Origin: Streptomyces atratus | GTDB taxonomy: Bacteria > Actinomycetota > Actinomycetes > Streptomycetales > Streptomycetaceae | Reading direction: 5' to 3' | NCBI RefSeq assembly: GCF_900119365.1 | Contig: NZ_FPJO01000001.1 | Location: 586,499-650,498 of the forward strand | DNA: 64,000 nucleotides | Shown: in pieces, positions 8,530 to 16,437 of the stretch | How the letters are laid out: every line of letters starts with the position of its first letter | How positions within the stretch are numbered: the first letter of the stretch is position 1 | Made by a program: the position numbers and the translations under genes | Notes under the pieces: generated by a model | What the model was told of the DNA's origin: nothing | Seen by the model: the letters and a program-made list of their open reading frames with translations, nothing else | The model's database searches: none

Positions 8530-8976
8530 ATGACAGACCCCACGCCTACCCGGCCATCGGAACCGGCCGCGAAAGCCGAGGTCCCCCACGCCGCCGACCT
8601 CCCTTTGGACGTCGAAGCCGCGGCACAAGCCGCTGACGACGCCCTCCGGCTCCGGCTCGGCACCACCACCCGCCGAGAGATCGACACGTGGACGGCCGAA
8701 CTGCGAGGGCGCATCAGCCTCTTCGCCGAAGAGGTCCTCAACCACCCGCAGACCACCGCAACACGCGCCGCTCTATGGGAGGTTGACCAACTACTCGCCT
8801 CCGCGCCGAAGGACGACATCCTCGTCTTCAGCTCCTACCAGTACCTCTGCGACCTCGCCCGGATGCTGCGCCGACTGGTCGCCGAGCATCGCAAGCGGAC
8901 GGAAACAGCCCTCGTCGGCTCCACACCGGAGCACATGACCATGTCGAGCGAGAGCGGGAACAGGAACGGGACATGA
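8530..8976 (+). CDS. Hypothetical protein, possibly DUF6415-like
   Basis: A 148-residue soluble helical protein. The central part (ELRGRISLFAEEVLNHPQTT through YLCDLARMLRRLVAEHRK) has the layout of the small DUF6415 proteins found in Streptomyces; this assignment is tentative. The ATG at 8530 has AGGAG six bases upstream. Its stop overlaps the next gene (ATGA at 8973). The pair is divergent from the DUF397/XRE operon and is probably controlled by that type of regulator. Confidence 0.7.
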   Translation: MTDPTPTRPSEPAAKAEVPHAADLPLDVEAAAQAADDALRLRLGTTTRREIDTWTAELRGRISLFAEEVLNHPQTTATRAALWEVDQLLASAPKDDILVFSSYQYLCDLARMLRRLVAEHRKRTETALVGSTPEHMTMSSESGNRNGT

Positions 8977-9215
8977 CCAGAATCCCTCGATCCGTGCCCG
9001 AGCCGGCCAGGACCTCCCGCGCGGACGCGCGACAGTGGGAATACACAACATTCGCCCCCTCGGGAGAGACGTGCCCCGCGTGCATGAAACCGATCGAGAG
9101 CCTTGAGTGCTGCCGGCGCGGTGAGATCGAGCGCGCGTCCGGAAGCCCGGTCACGTTCTACCGACACGTCGATTGCGAGAACCCGCAGGGGTTCAGAAGA
9201 CGGCCCCGGCGATGA
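8973..9215 (+). CDS. Small zinc-ribbon-like protein
   Basis: An 80-residue protein with a CPAC knuckle (TCPACMKPIE), a following CC, and a distal HVDC, which together could bind zinc. It is translationally coupled to the preceding gene by an ATGA overlap. A broken copy of the same CPACMKPI core lies at about 6220, so the gene seems to have been duplicated in this accessory patch. The function is unknown. Confidence 0.72.
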   Translation: MTRIPRSVPEPARTSRADARQWEYTTFAPSGETCPACMKPIESLECCRRGEIERASGSPVTFYRHVDCENPQGFRRRPRR

Positions 9216-9317
9216 CAACCTGGCACGCCCCCGCCGACGCCTTCGGCGGGGGCGTACGGCACGATGGGGCGCCGTCGAACACGCACCCCCGCCGAACCGT
9301 CCCACCAGGAGGAACCC

Positions 9318-9974
9318 GTGCCCGCCGAGTCCGCCGTCGAGCCGTCGCCCGAGATTCTCGCCGCCTTCCAGGCCGCCAAGGGCTTCATGCCGGTGGGCGA
9401 AGGGCTCGCCCTGTACGCGGCCGCCACCGAGGCCGCCGCGCTGGGGCTGCCGGTCCTGGAGGTCGGCACGTACTGCGGGCGCTCCACGATCCTGCTCGCC
9501 GACGTCGCGCGGGCGGCCGGTGTGACGGCCCTCACCGTCGATCACCACCGCGGCAGCGAGGAGCAGCAGCCCGGCTGGGAGTACCACGACCCGACCGTCG
9601 TGGACCCGGAGGTCGGGCGGATGGACACGCTGCCGACCTTCCGCAGGACCCTGCACGCGGCGGGCCTGGAGGACCACGTCGTGGCGCTGGTCGGACGGTC
9701 TCCGCAGGTCGCGGCGGTCTGGGGCGGGAAGCTCGGGCTCGTCTTCATCGACGGGGGTCACACCGACGAGCACGCGAACGGTGACTACGAGGGCTGGGCG
9801 CCGCATGTCGCCGAGGGCGGGCTGCTGGTGATCCACGACGTCTTCCCGGACCCCGCGCACGGCGGCCAGGCGCCGTACCGCGTCTATCTGCGGGCGCTGG
9901 AGTCCGGTGCCTTCACCGAGGTCTCGGTGACGGACTCGCTGCGGGTGCTGCGGCGCACGGGCACGGATTTCTGA
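9318..9974 (+). CDS. Class I SAM-dependent methyltransferase
   Basis: A 218-residue protein with a Rossmann-type SAM fold: motif I LEVGTYCGRSTILLAD, an acidic strand end LTVDHH, and FIDGGHTDEHANGDYEGW later, as in O-methyltransferases of the Methyltransf_24 type. The GTG at 9318 is chosen because AGGAGG lies 6 bases upstream; an in-frame ATG at 9264 would add a non-conserved leader. The substrate is unknown. The gene stands alone, with the amidase 30 bases downstream. Confidence 0.82.
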   Translation: MPAESAVEPSPEILAAFQAAKGFMPVGEGLALYAAATEAAALGLPVLEVGTYCGRSTILLADVARAAGVTALTVDHHRGSEEQQPGWEYHDPTVVDPEVGRMDTLPTFRRTLHAAGLEDHVVALVGRSPQVAAVWGGKLGLVFIDGGHTDEHANGDYEGWAPHVAEGGLLVIHDVFPDPAHGGQAPYRVYLRALESGAFTEVSVTDSLRVLRRTGTDF

Positions 9975-10006
9975 GGCGGGCCGTCCGACCGCCCGGATAG
10001 CATCGC

Positions 10007-10951
10007 GTGGTGCCGTACGACGAGAGTGTTCCCCCCACCCGGCGCCGCCGGTCCCTGCTCGCCGCCACCGCGCTCGCGACCGTGTGCCTGAGTGCCGCGG
10101 GCTGCGGCGCGGGCGACGCCGGTGCCGGAGCGCCGGCCCGGCCCGGCCCGGGCGGCAGTGCCGCCGCCACATCACCGTCGACTCCGCCCTCGGCTTCGCC
10201 TTCGAAGAGCGCTCCTGCGCCGAAAAAGACGTCCCCCTCCCCCACCCGGTCCGCCCCGCCCGCCGGCGGCAACTCCGGTCCGCTGTCCGGGAAGACCGTC
10301 GTCATCGACCCCGGCCACAACCCGAACAACCACCTGCACACCCGCGAGATCAACCGCCAGGTGGACATCGGCACCACGCACAAGGAGTGCGACACCACCG
10401 GGACGTCCACCAACTCCGGTTACGCCGAGGCCCGGTTCACCCTCGATGTGTCGCACCGGCTGCGCACCCTCCTCCAGAAGCAGGGCGCGAAGGTCGTGCT
10501 GACGTACGACAACGACCGCACGTACGGTCCGTGCGTGGACGAGCGGGCCCGGATCGGCAACGAGGCGCGGGCCGATGCCGTGGTCTCGGTGCACGCGGAC
10601 GGTTCCGCGGTCGGCAACCGCGGTTTCCATGTGATCCTCCCCGGGCCGGTGCGGGGCGGGGCGGCGGACACCTCGAAGATCGTCGAGCCCTCGCGCGACC
10701 TCGGCACCCGGATCGCGGGGCTATTCGTCCGAGCCACCGGAAGTGCGCCTTCCAATTACGTCGGTGGCAATACCGGATTGGACGTTCGCAAGGACCTGGG
10801 CGGACTTAATTTGTCGACCGTGCCCAAAGTGTTCATCGAATGCGGCAATATGCGTGATCCGAAGGATGCCGCCCTGCTCACCAGCGCGGGCTGGCGCCAG
10901 AAGGCGGCACAAGGCATTGCCGATGGCATCAGCAGCTACCTCAATGGGTAG
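10007..10951 (+). CDS. N-acetylmuramoyl-L-alanine amidase (Amidase_3), predicted lipoprotein
   Basis: A 314-residue cell-wall hydrolase. The N-terminus has Arg residues, a hydrophobic stretch and a lipobox LSAAGC near residue 33, followed by a Pro/Ser/Ala-rich linker. The zinc amidase domain begins VVIDPGHNP (metal His), with a catalytic-region ECGNM near the end and SVHADG in the middle. It cleaves the amide bond between MurNAc and the peptide stem. GTG 10007 or GTG 10010 could be the start. The last 75 or so codons use clearly more A/T-ending codons than the rest. Confidence 0.87.
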   Translation: MVPYDESVPPTRRRRSLLAATALATVCLSAAGCGAGDAGAGAPARPGPGGSAAATSPSTPPSASPSKSAPAPKKTSPSPTRSAPPAGGNSGPLSGKTVVIDPGHNPNNHLHTREINRQVDIGTTHKECDTTGTSTNSGYAEARFTLDVSHRLRTLLQKQGAKVVLTYDNDRTYGPCVDERARIGNEARADAVVSVHADGSAVGNRGFHVILPGPVRGGAADTSKIVEPSRDLGTRIAGLFVRATGSAPSNYVGGNTGLDVRKDLGGLNLSTVPKVFIECGNMRDPKDAALLTSAGWRQKAAQGIADGISSYLNG

Positions 10952-11143
10952 CAAGAGGTAGTTCTGAGGCGAAATTGGGGGGATGTGCGTCCGGCGTCCG
11001 GGCAGGGACACAACCCGCCCGGGCAGACGATAGATTCATCCGTACGATGGGGGCCGCCCCCCGAGCTTCGTGCCGTGCCCGCCTTACCCGTGCAGGCGGC
11101 AGCGACGACCGCCCCGACGAGACGATCGACTAAGGACCTTCAC

Positions 11144-11977
11144 GTGAATATCCGCTCCCTCACTCGAGGCGACGGCGTGGTGATCGGAGCAGCGGTCGTG
11201 CTGTTCATCGCCTCTTTCCTCGACCTCTTCGGCTTCGACTGCCCTGCGGGCATCAACTGCTCCAACGCCCCGAACGCCTGGGACTCGCTCGGGCTCCTGA
11301 TGAGCGTCTACCTGGCCGGAATCATCGGAGCGGCGCTGGTCATCGTGGGCCGCGCCACCCCGGGCCGCAAGATCGTCGGCTTCGACCTCGGTCAATTCGG
11401 TGCCGCTTTCAGCATCTTCGCGGTGTGGACGGCCTTCTGGTCGATCATCGACGCCAGCAACGCGGGCGCCGGAATGATCCTCGGCCTGCTCGCCGCGATC
11501 GTGCTCGCGGGCGGCGCGGTCGCCACCCCGCTGGTCCCCGCGCTGAAGGCCCCTCTGGTGAGCGCCTCGGGCCCGAGGGGCGTGCAGCAGCCTCCGTACG
11601 GCGGTCAGCCGCAGCCCGGCCAGGGGTACGGATACCCCGGTGCCCAGCAGCCGTCGTACGGCGGTCAGCCGGGTCAGCAGCAGCCGTTCGGCGGCCAGCC
11701 GCAGCCCGGTCAGCCGGAGCCGCAGCCGCAGCCGCAGGCCGCGGCCCAGCAGGCGCCCGCCGCGGGTGCGCCGGCCGGTGACTTCACGCCGTTCTGGTTC
11801 GCGGTGCCGGTGGCCCGCCCGCTTTACGGGGAGGACGGTTCGCCGTCGCCGATCGCCGAGCTGGCGCCCGGCACCTGGTACCTCGCGGTGGAGCAGCGCG
11901 GTCCGGGCCTGATCGCCCAGACCCAGGACGGCCGTCGCGGTGTGCTCCAGGACACCACGGGCATCCAGCGCGGCTGA
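11144..11977 (+). CDS. Four-TM membrane protein with Gln/Gly/Pro-rich cytoplasmic tail
   Basis: A 277-residue protein: about four hydrophobic segments in the first 130 residues, with two cysteines in the first loop (FDCPAGINCSNAP), a repetitive Pro/Gly/Gln/Tyr-rich linker (about 145-215), and a folded C-terminal part beginning FTPFWFAVPVARPLYGEDGS. The layout resembles DUF5336-type actinobacterial membrane proteins. The GTG at 11144 has AAGGA at a good distance. A strong terminator follows. The function is unknown. Confidence 0.75.
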   Translation: MNIRSLTRGDGVVIGAAVVLFIASFLDLFGFDCPAGINCSNAPNAWDSLGLLMSVYLAGIIGAALVIVGRATPGRKIVGFDLGQFGAAFSIFAVWTAFWSIIDASNAGAGMILGLLAAIVLAGGAVATPLVPALKAPLVSASGPRGVQQPPYGGQPQPGQGYGYPGAQQPSYGGQPGQQQPFGGQPQPGQPEPQPQPQAAAQQAPAAGAPAGDFTPFWFAVPVARPLYGEDGSPSPIAELAPGTWYLAVEQRGPGLIAQTQDGRRGVLQDTTGIQRG

Positions 11978-12002
11978 CCCCGCGCCCCACAGCAGTACGA
12001 GA

Positions 12003-12035
12003 GCGGCCCTCCGCCCCTTCCGGGCGGGGGGCCGC
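12003..12035. terminator. Hairpin terminator
   Basis: A 14-base-pair stem (12003-12016 with 12022-12035, one G-T pair) around a 5-base loop, 26 bases after the stop of the four-TM membrane protein gene. Confidence 0.85.
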
Positions 12036-12063
12036 TGTCGTACCCTCCGTCGTGCGTCACATA

Positions 12064-12080
12064 ACTGACGCTACGTCAGA
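12064..12080. promoter_or_regulatory. CTGAC-N5-GTCAG palindrome upstream of the F420 oxidoreductase gene
   Basis: The sequence ACTGACGCTACGTCAGA contains a symmetric CTGACG/CGTCAG pair ending 21 bases before the start codon at 12101. The same half-sites with the same spacing occur at 31815-31831 upstream of the aldehyde dehydrogenase gene. It is most likely an operator for a dimeric TetR-type repressor that is not identified here. Confidence 0.6.
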
Positions 12081-12100
12081 AATGCTGGGAGGCAGCGGAG

Positions 12101-13108
12101 ATGAGGCTCGGACTCGCGCTCGGGTACTGGGGCCGCGGCCCGGACCCCGCCCATCTGGAGCTCGCCAGGCAGGCCGAGGCGCTGGGGTACGCGTCGGTGT
12201 GGACGGCGGAGGCCTGGGGCTCGGACGCGTTCGCCCCGCTGACCTGGATCGCCGCCCACACCTCCCGGATCCGACTGGGCACCGGCATCGCGCAGATGGC
12301 GGCGCGCACCCCGACCGCGACCGCCATGCACGCCCTCACCCTGGACCATCTCTCCGGCGGCCGGATGATGCTCGGTCTCGGGCTGTCCGGGCCGCAGGTG
12401 GTGGAGGGCTGGTACGGGCGGCCGTTCCCGAGCAGCCCGCTGACGGCGACCCGGGAGTACGTCGACGTCATCCGCCAGGTGCTCCGCCGCGAGGCCCCCG
12501 TCGAGCTGGACGGCCGGTTCCACTCCCATCCGTACGACGGTCCGGACTCCACCGGTCTGGGCAAGCCGCTGAAGCCGATCACCCATCCGCTGCGGTCCCG
12601 GCTGCCGGTGCTGCTGGGGGCGGAGGGGCCGAAGAACATCGCGCAGACGACGCGGATCGCCGACGGCTGGCTGCCGCTGTACTGGTCACCGATGCGCACC
12701 GATGTGTACGAGGCCTCGCTCGCCGGCCTCCCCGACGGGTTCATGATCGCGCCGATGGCCCGGGCGCGGGTCTGTGACGATGTCGCCGAGGGGCTGCTGC
12801 CGGTGAAGGCGATGCTCGGCTTCTACATCGGGGGGATGGGCCACGCGGCCCGTAACTTCCACGCCGATCTGATGGCGCGGATGGGGTTCGAGGAGGAGGC
12901 CCGGCGGATCCAGCGGCTCTTCCTCGAAGGGCGCAAGCAGGAGGCGGTGCTCGCGGTGCCCGACGCGTTCGCGGACGAGATCTCGCTCGTCGGTCCGCGC
13001 GAACGGATCGCGGAACGGCTGGAGTTGTGGCGCAAGGGGCCGGTCACCGATCTCCTGGTGACGGCACCGGACCCGCACACCCTGCGGGTGCTCGCGGAGC
13101 TCAACTAG
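12101..13108 (+). CDS. LLM-class F420-dependent oxidoreductase
   Basis: A 335-residue luciferase-like monooxygenase-fold protein. Landmarks include the N-terminal LGLALGYWGRGPDP, RIRLGTGIAQMAARTPTATA and LDHLSGGRMMLGLGLSG, typical of F420-using reductases and dehydrogenases in actinobacteria. A weak GGAG precedes the ATG. The gene sits directly after the CTGAC-N5-GTCAG palindrome, so it is probably repressed by a ligand-sensing regulator. Its last 8 bases overlap the end of the convergent VOC gene. The substrate is unknown. Confidence 0.85.
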   Translation: MRLGLALGYWGRGPDPAHLELARQAEALGYASVWTAEAWGSDAFAPLTWIAAHTSRIRLGTGIAQMAARTPTATAMHALTLDHLSGGRMMLGLGLSGPQVVEGWYGRPFPSSPLTATREYVDVIRQVLRREAPVELDGRFHSHPYDGPDSTGLGKPLKPITHPLRSRLPVLLGAEGPKNIAQTTRIADGWLPLYWSPMRTDVYEASLAGLPDGFMIAPMARARVCDDVAEGLLPVKAMLGFYIGGMGHAARNFHADLMARMGFEEEARRIQRLFLEGRKQEAVLAVPDAFADEISLVGPRERIAERLELWRKGPVTDLLVTAPDPHTLRVLAELN

Positions 13109-13667
13109 GGGAAGGCCTGGCAGGGTCGGTCGGCCAGGTGCCGGCCGGCCGGGTGCTCCGCCGTGGCGTGGTGCGCTGCCAGGGCTGGGGGTCGGGGTAC
13201 GTGAGGAGTTGCAGGGTGCTGCCCCACGGGGTGCGCAGATAAGCGAACCGGTTGTGCTCCCCCGCCTCGGGGCCCGGCAGCGGCTGCGCCTCGGCGAGCA
13301 GCGAGGCGCCCGCGGCCACGCAGTCCCGTACGGCCGCGTCCAGGTCGTCGGCGTACAGCGCCACATGCTGCCAGCCGAAGTCGCAGGGCAGCGCCGGGGG
13401 TTCGCGGCGGGGGCCCTGGAACTCGAACAGCTCGATGCCCGGACCGCCGCCGGGGAGCGCCAGCATCCTGATCGCCAGCTGCTGGGTGCCCGCCGGGACG
13501 CCGAGCCGCTGCTCGACGTCGTGTCCGCCGTTCGGTCCGTCCTGGCGGCGCAGGGTGTCGTAGAGCACCTCGGCGCCGAAGGCCCTCTTGAGGAAGAGGG
13601 TCGCGGTCTCCAGATCGGGGACGGTGACCCCGATGTGGTCGATGCCTCGCACGCTTGTGGCCGTCAT
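13101..13667 (-). CDS. VOC family protein (glyoxalase/dioxygenase fold)
   Basis: A 188-residue protein with two VOC half-modules: GIDHIGVTVPDLETATLF at the N-terminus and WQHVALYADDLDAAVRDCVAAG in the second half, ending YLRTPWGSTLQLLTYPD. Two His and a late acidic/aromatic set could bind a metal. The C-terminal 25 residues are a low-complexity extension. It starts 4 bases after the PHP gene stop, so the two form an operon. The substrate is unknown. Confidence 0.82.
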   Translation of the reverse strand: MTATSVRGIDHIGVTVPDLETATLFLKRAFGAEVLYDTLRRQDGPNGGHDVEQRLGVPAGTQQLAIRMLALPGGGPGIELFEFQGPRREPPALPCDFGWQHVALYADDLDAAVRDCVAAGASLLAEAQPLPGPEAGEHNRFAYLRTPWGSTLQLLTYPDPQPWQRTTPRRSTRPAGTWPTDPARPSPS

Positions 13668-13671
13668 GGCT

Positions 13672-14748
13672 TCACCGCTCCTGTCCCGGGGCCGCGCCGA
13701 CGGCCCCGTCCGCCCCGGAGCGGGCCCGCTCCGGGGTCGTGCCCTCGCGCGACCAGGCCAGGAGTTCCTCGGCCGGCCACGTGGTGACGACGCGTTCCGC
13801 CGGGACCCGGCACTCCTCGGCGCGGGCGCAGCCGTTGATCTGCCAGTCCAGCTGTCCGGGCGCGTGGGCGTCGGTGTCGATGGCGAAGAGGGTGCCCGCC
13901 GCGACGGCGCGGCTCAGCAGCCGGTGGGGCGGGTCGAGCCGTTCCGGCCGGCTGTTGATCTCCACCGCGGTACCGGCCTCCGCGCACGCGGCGAAGACCT
14001 CGTCCGCGTCGAACCGGGACTCCGGACGCTTCCGGTCCGCGAGCAGCCGCCCCGTGCAGTGCCCGAGGATGTTCGCCCGGGGATGGCGGACGGCCGCGAT
14101 CAGGCGTCTGGTCATCGGGGCCGGGTCCATCCGCAGCTCGGAATGGGCGGAGACCACCACGACGTCCAGCTGTTCCAGCAGCTCCTCGTCCTGGTCGAGG
14201 GAGCCGTCGGGGAGGATGTCGCACTCGATGCCGGTGAGCAGCCGGAACGGCGCCCACCGGGCGTTGAGCTCGGCGACCTCCGCCAGCTGCCGGAGCAGCC
14301 GGTCCGGGGAGAGCCCGTTCGCCACGGTCAGCCGGGGCGAGTGGTCGGTGAGGGCAGCCCATTCGTGGCCCAGCTCCGCCGCGGTGCGGCCCATCTCCTC
14401 GATCGGGCTGCCGCCGTCCGACCAGTCGGAGTGCAGATGGCAGTCGCCGCGCTGGAGGGCGAGGAGGTGCTCGCCGCCCTCGGCGGGCCGGGCGGCGGCC
14501 TCCTCCTCCAGGCGTTCCAGATAGCCGGGCACTTCCCCGGCCACCGCCTCCCGGATCACCTGCGCGGTCTTCGGTCCGATGCCGTTGACCGCCTCCAGCG
14601 AACCGGCGGCCGCGCGCCGGGCGGCCTCGCCGGGCGGCATCGCGGCCACCGCGTCGGCGGCGGTGCGGAACGCGTGCACACGGTAGGTGTCGGCCCTGCC
14701 GCGTTCGAGCAGGAAGGCGATCCGTTTCAGGGCGCGGACGGGCTCCAT
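13672..14748 (-). CDS. PHP-domain phosphoesterase with N-terminal helix-hairpin-helix region
   Basis: A 358-residue protein. Residues 1-85 resemble the HhH/8-kDa part of family X DNA polymerases (FLLERGRADTYRVHAFRTAA, then VNGIGPKTAQVIREAV). A PHP domain follows with metal motifs DCHLHSDWSDGG, LTDHS, TGIECDIL, VVVSAHS, LGHCTGR, VEINSRP and IDTDAHAPGQ. The polymerase palm is absent, so this is the HhH-PHP form. The ATG at 14748 has GGAGG upstream. A DNA-repair or phosphatase role is possible. The VOC gene follows in the same operon. Confidence 0.83.
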   Translation of the reverse strand: MEPVRALKRIAFLLERGRADTYRVHAFRTAADAVAAMPPGEAARRAAAGSLEAVNGIGPKTAQVIREAVAGEVPGYLERLEEEAAARPAEGGEHLLALQRGDCHLHSDWSDGGSPIEEMGRTAAELGHEWAALTDHSPRLTVANGLSPDRLLRQLAEVAELNARWAPFRLLTGIECDILPDGSLDQDEELLEQLDVVVVSAHSELRMDPAPMTRRLIAAVRHPRANILGHCTGRLLADRKRPESRFDADEVFAACAEAGTAVEINSRPERLDPPHRLLSRAVAAGTLFAIDTDAHAPGQLDWQINGCARAEECRVPAERVVTTWPAEELLAWSREGTTPERARSGADGAVGAAPGQER

Positions 14749-14840
14749 CGGCACCTCCACGGGGCCGCCGGACTCTGCGTACTGTCCCCTCCAGCTTCGC
14801 TCAGCCCGGCCCGGCCCGCACAACGGCACCGGGCGACCGC

Positions 14841-15617
14841 TCAGCCGAACACGGCGCGCTCCAGCCAGAAGTCCAGCAGCTCCGCGTCACCGAGCACCTC
14901 GACCCGGTCGCTGTCCGGCGCCAGGCGCCGGTTGAAGACCAGCATGACGTCGGTGAGCGGGCCGCGCAGCGCCACGGTCGCCTTTTCGTGGGCGCGCCGC
15001 CAGGCGAAGCCGTCCTCGCCGAACTCGATCAGCCACTCGGCGTCCGGCGCGTCCGTGGCATGCAGATGGATGGAGCGCCCGGCCCCGGTCAGCCCGGCGG
15101 CCCGCTTGTCACCCACGGACCGTACGAAGGCGACGATCTCCAGCCACTCCTCGATGGTGTCGGCGGCGAACTCCGGCGCCACCTCGTACCCGGTGCTCGC
15201 GGTGAGCGCCGCGTCGGCGTGGTGGACGATCGTCTCGTGTACCATCCGGCGCGCCCAGAAGCCGGTGCTCCCCTCCCAGCCCCAGGACCACACCTTCAGT
15301 TCCGGGCCCGCGGCCCGCAGCGCCTCGACGGTCCCGGCCGCGCCGTCCACCAGCCAGGCGTCGAGCGCGGCGGGGTCGTCGCTCCCGGGGGCGGAGTCCG
15401 GTACCTGCTCCGGCGGGACCACCTCGGTGGCCCGGGTGCGTACGATCTCGCCGACCCAGCGATGGGCCCGGCCGACGTGGAGTACGAGCTCGCGCAGGGT
15501 CCAGTCGGGGCAGGTCGGGACGGTGGCGCCGAGGTCCGCGCCACGGATCGTGGCCCTCAACGCATCGGTGCGGGCGATGATTTCGTCACAGTAGCGGTCG
15601 TGCGTCAGTCGGCTCAT
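14841..15617 (-). CDS. Maleylpyruvate isomerase family mycothiol-dependent enzyme
   Basis: A 258-residue protein with the DinB-like four-helix N-terminal domain (YCDEIIARTDALRATI, then CPDWTLRELVLHVGRAHRWVGE) and an MDMPI C-terminal domain with FWARRMVHETIVHHADA. Such proteins use mycothiol for isomerase or transferase reactions; the exact substrate is unknown. The ATG at 15617 is chosen over an upstream frame that would read through the large inverted repeat just ahead of it. Confidence 0.82.
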   Translation of the reverse strand: MSRLTHDRYCDEIIARTDALRATIRGADLGATVPTCPDWTLRELVLHVGRAHRWVGEIVRTRATEVVPPEQVPDSAPGSDDPAALDAWLVDGAAGTVEALRAAGPELKVWSWGWEGSTGFWARRMVHETIVHHADAALTASTGYEVAPEFAADTIEEWLEIVAFVRSVGDKRAAGLTGAGRSIHLHATDAPDAEWLIEFGEDGFAWRRAHEKATVALRGPLTDVMLVFNRRLAPDSDRVEVLGDAELLDFWLERAVFG

Positions 15618-15627
15618 GCCACGCACC

Positions 15628-15704
15628 CTAGGGCCTTTCGTCCGGATCATGCCGGGCTCGTGCCCCGGTCCCTGATCCGGCCTGATCCAGACGAAAGGCC
15701 CTAG
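15628..15704. repeat. Large intergenic inverted repeat (AGGGCCTTTCGTC arms)
   Basis: Two 22-base arms (15628-15649 and 15683-15704) are complementary apart from one mismatch. They include AGGGCCTTTCGTC and its reverse. A third TGATCCGG copy is in the loop. The element lies between a lipoprotein gene that ends at 15731 and the isomerase gene that starts at 15617, both on the minus strand, so it probably terminates the former and forms the leader of the latter. It has the look of a repeated Streptomyces intergenic element. Confidence 0.7.
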
Positions 15705-15730
15705 TTCGATCACGAGTCGAACCCCACCGA

Positions 15731-16297
15731 TTACCCGCCGAGTTGGGAGGCGCTGGGCACCTCGTCCTTCACCTCGGCGCCCGCGCTGCTGCCGGCCGAC
15801 TTGATGCCGTTGATCACGCTCTCGAAGGCGCCGATGTCGCCCGCGCCCACCTCGCCCTTGCGAAGCTTTTCGCCGAGCCCCTTGAGCGACTCGATGCCCG
15901 CCGTCAGCGGCGCGATCGCCTTGGACAGCAGCGGGTCGCCCTTGGCGTTGGCCACCGCCGCCTTCAGCCGGTTGTAGGTGAAGCCGCCCGCGAGCCCGGC
16001 CTTGACCAGGGCGAACGTCCGCCCGTCCGCGCCCTTCTTGAACTTGCCCGCCCGGTACGGTTTCACGATCCACTGGTACGTCGCACCTGCGGCGAGCCCG
16101 GCGTTGGCGACGAACCGCGTCTTGGCGAACTTCTGCTGCTCGGCCGACGACGTACCGCTCGGGGACGCGGAGCTGCTCGCGCTGTTGCCGTCACCCCCGC
16201 CGCACCCGGTGGCGCCCACCACCAGGGCGCAGCAGAGCAGCAGCGGGACGAGCAGACGGCGGAGCGGCGCGGAACCGGTCACGGCGGATCTGGGCAC
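15731..16297 (-). CDS. Predicted lipoprotein of unknown function
   Basis: A 188-residue secreted protein. The signal peptide has Arg residues and a Leu-rich core, with lipobox VGATGC (cysteine 32), followed by a Gly/Ser-rich linker. The mature part is helical and mildly basic: FAKTRFVANAGLAAGATYQW, then FKKGADGRTFALVKAGLAGG. No enzymatic motif is seen. The gene stands alone, with the large inverted repeat at its 3' side. Confidence 0.78.
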   Translation of the reverse strand: MPRSAVTGSAPLRRLLVPLLLCCALVVGATGCGGGDGNSASSSASPSGTSSAEQQKFAKTRFVANAGLAAGATYQWIVKPYRAGKFKKGADGRTFALVKAGLAGGFTYNRLKAAVANAKGDPLLSKAIAPLTAGIESLKGLGEKLRKGEVGAGDIGAFESVINGIKSAGSSAGAEVKDEVPSASQLGG

Positions 16298-16437
16298 AGC
16301 GGGCCTCCCTGGCCGGGAACATCGGGGCGATCTCTACGGTGAGTGACGATCTTGGCCACTCTCGGTAAGGTTCGCCCGGCCCGGAACGGCGTGCCACTCG
16401 GGAAACGCCGTCCGGGTCTACCGCTGCCGGTCAGCCG

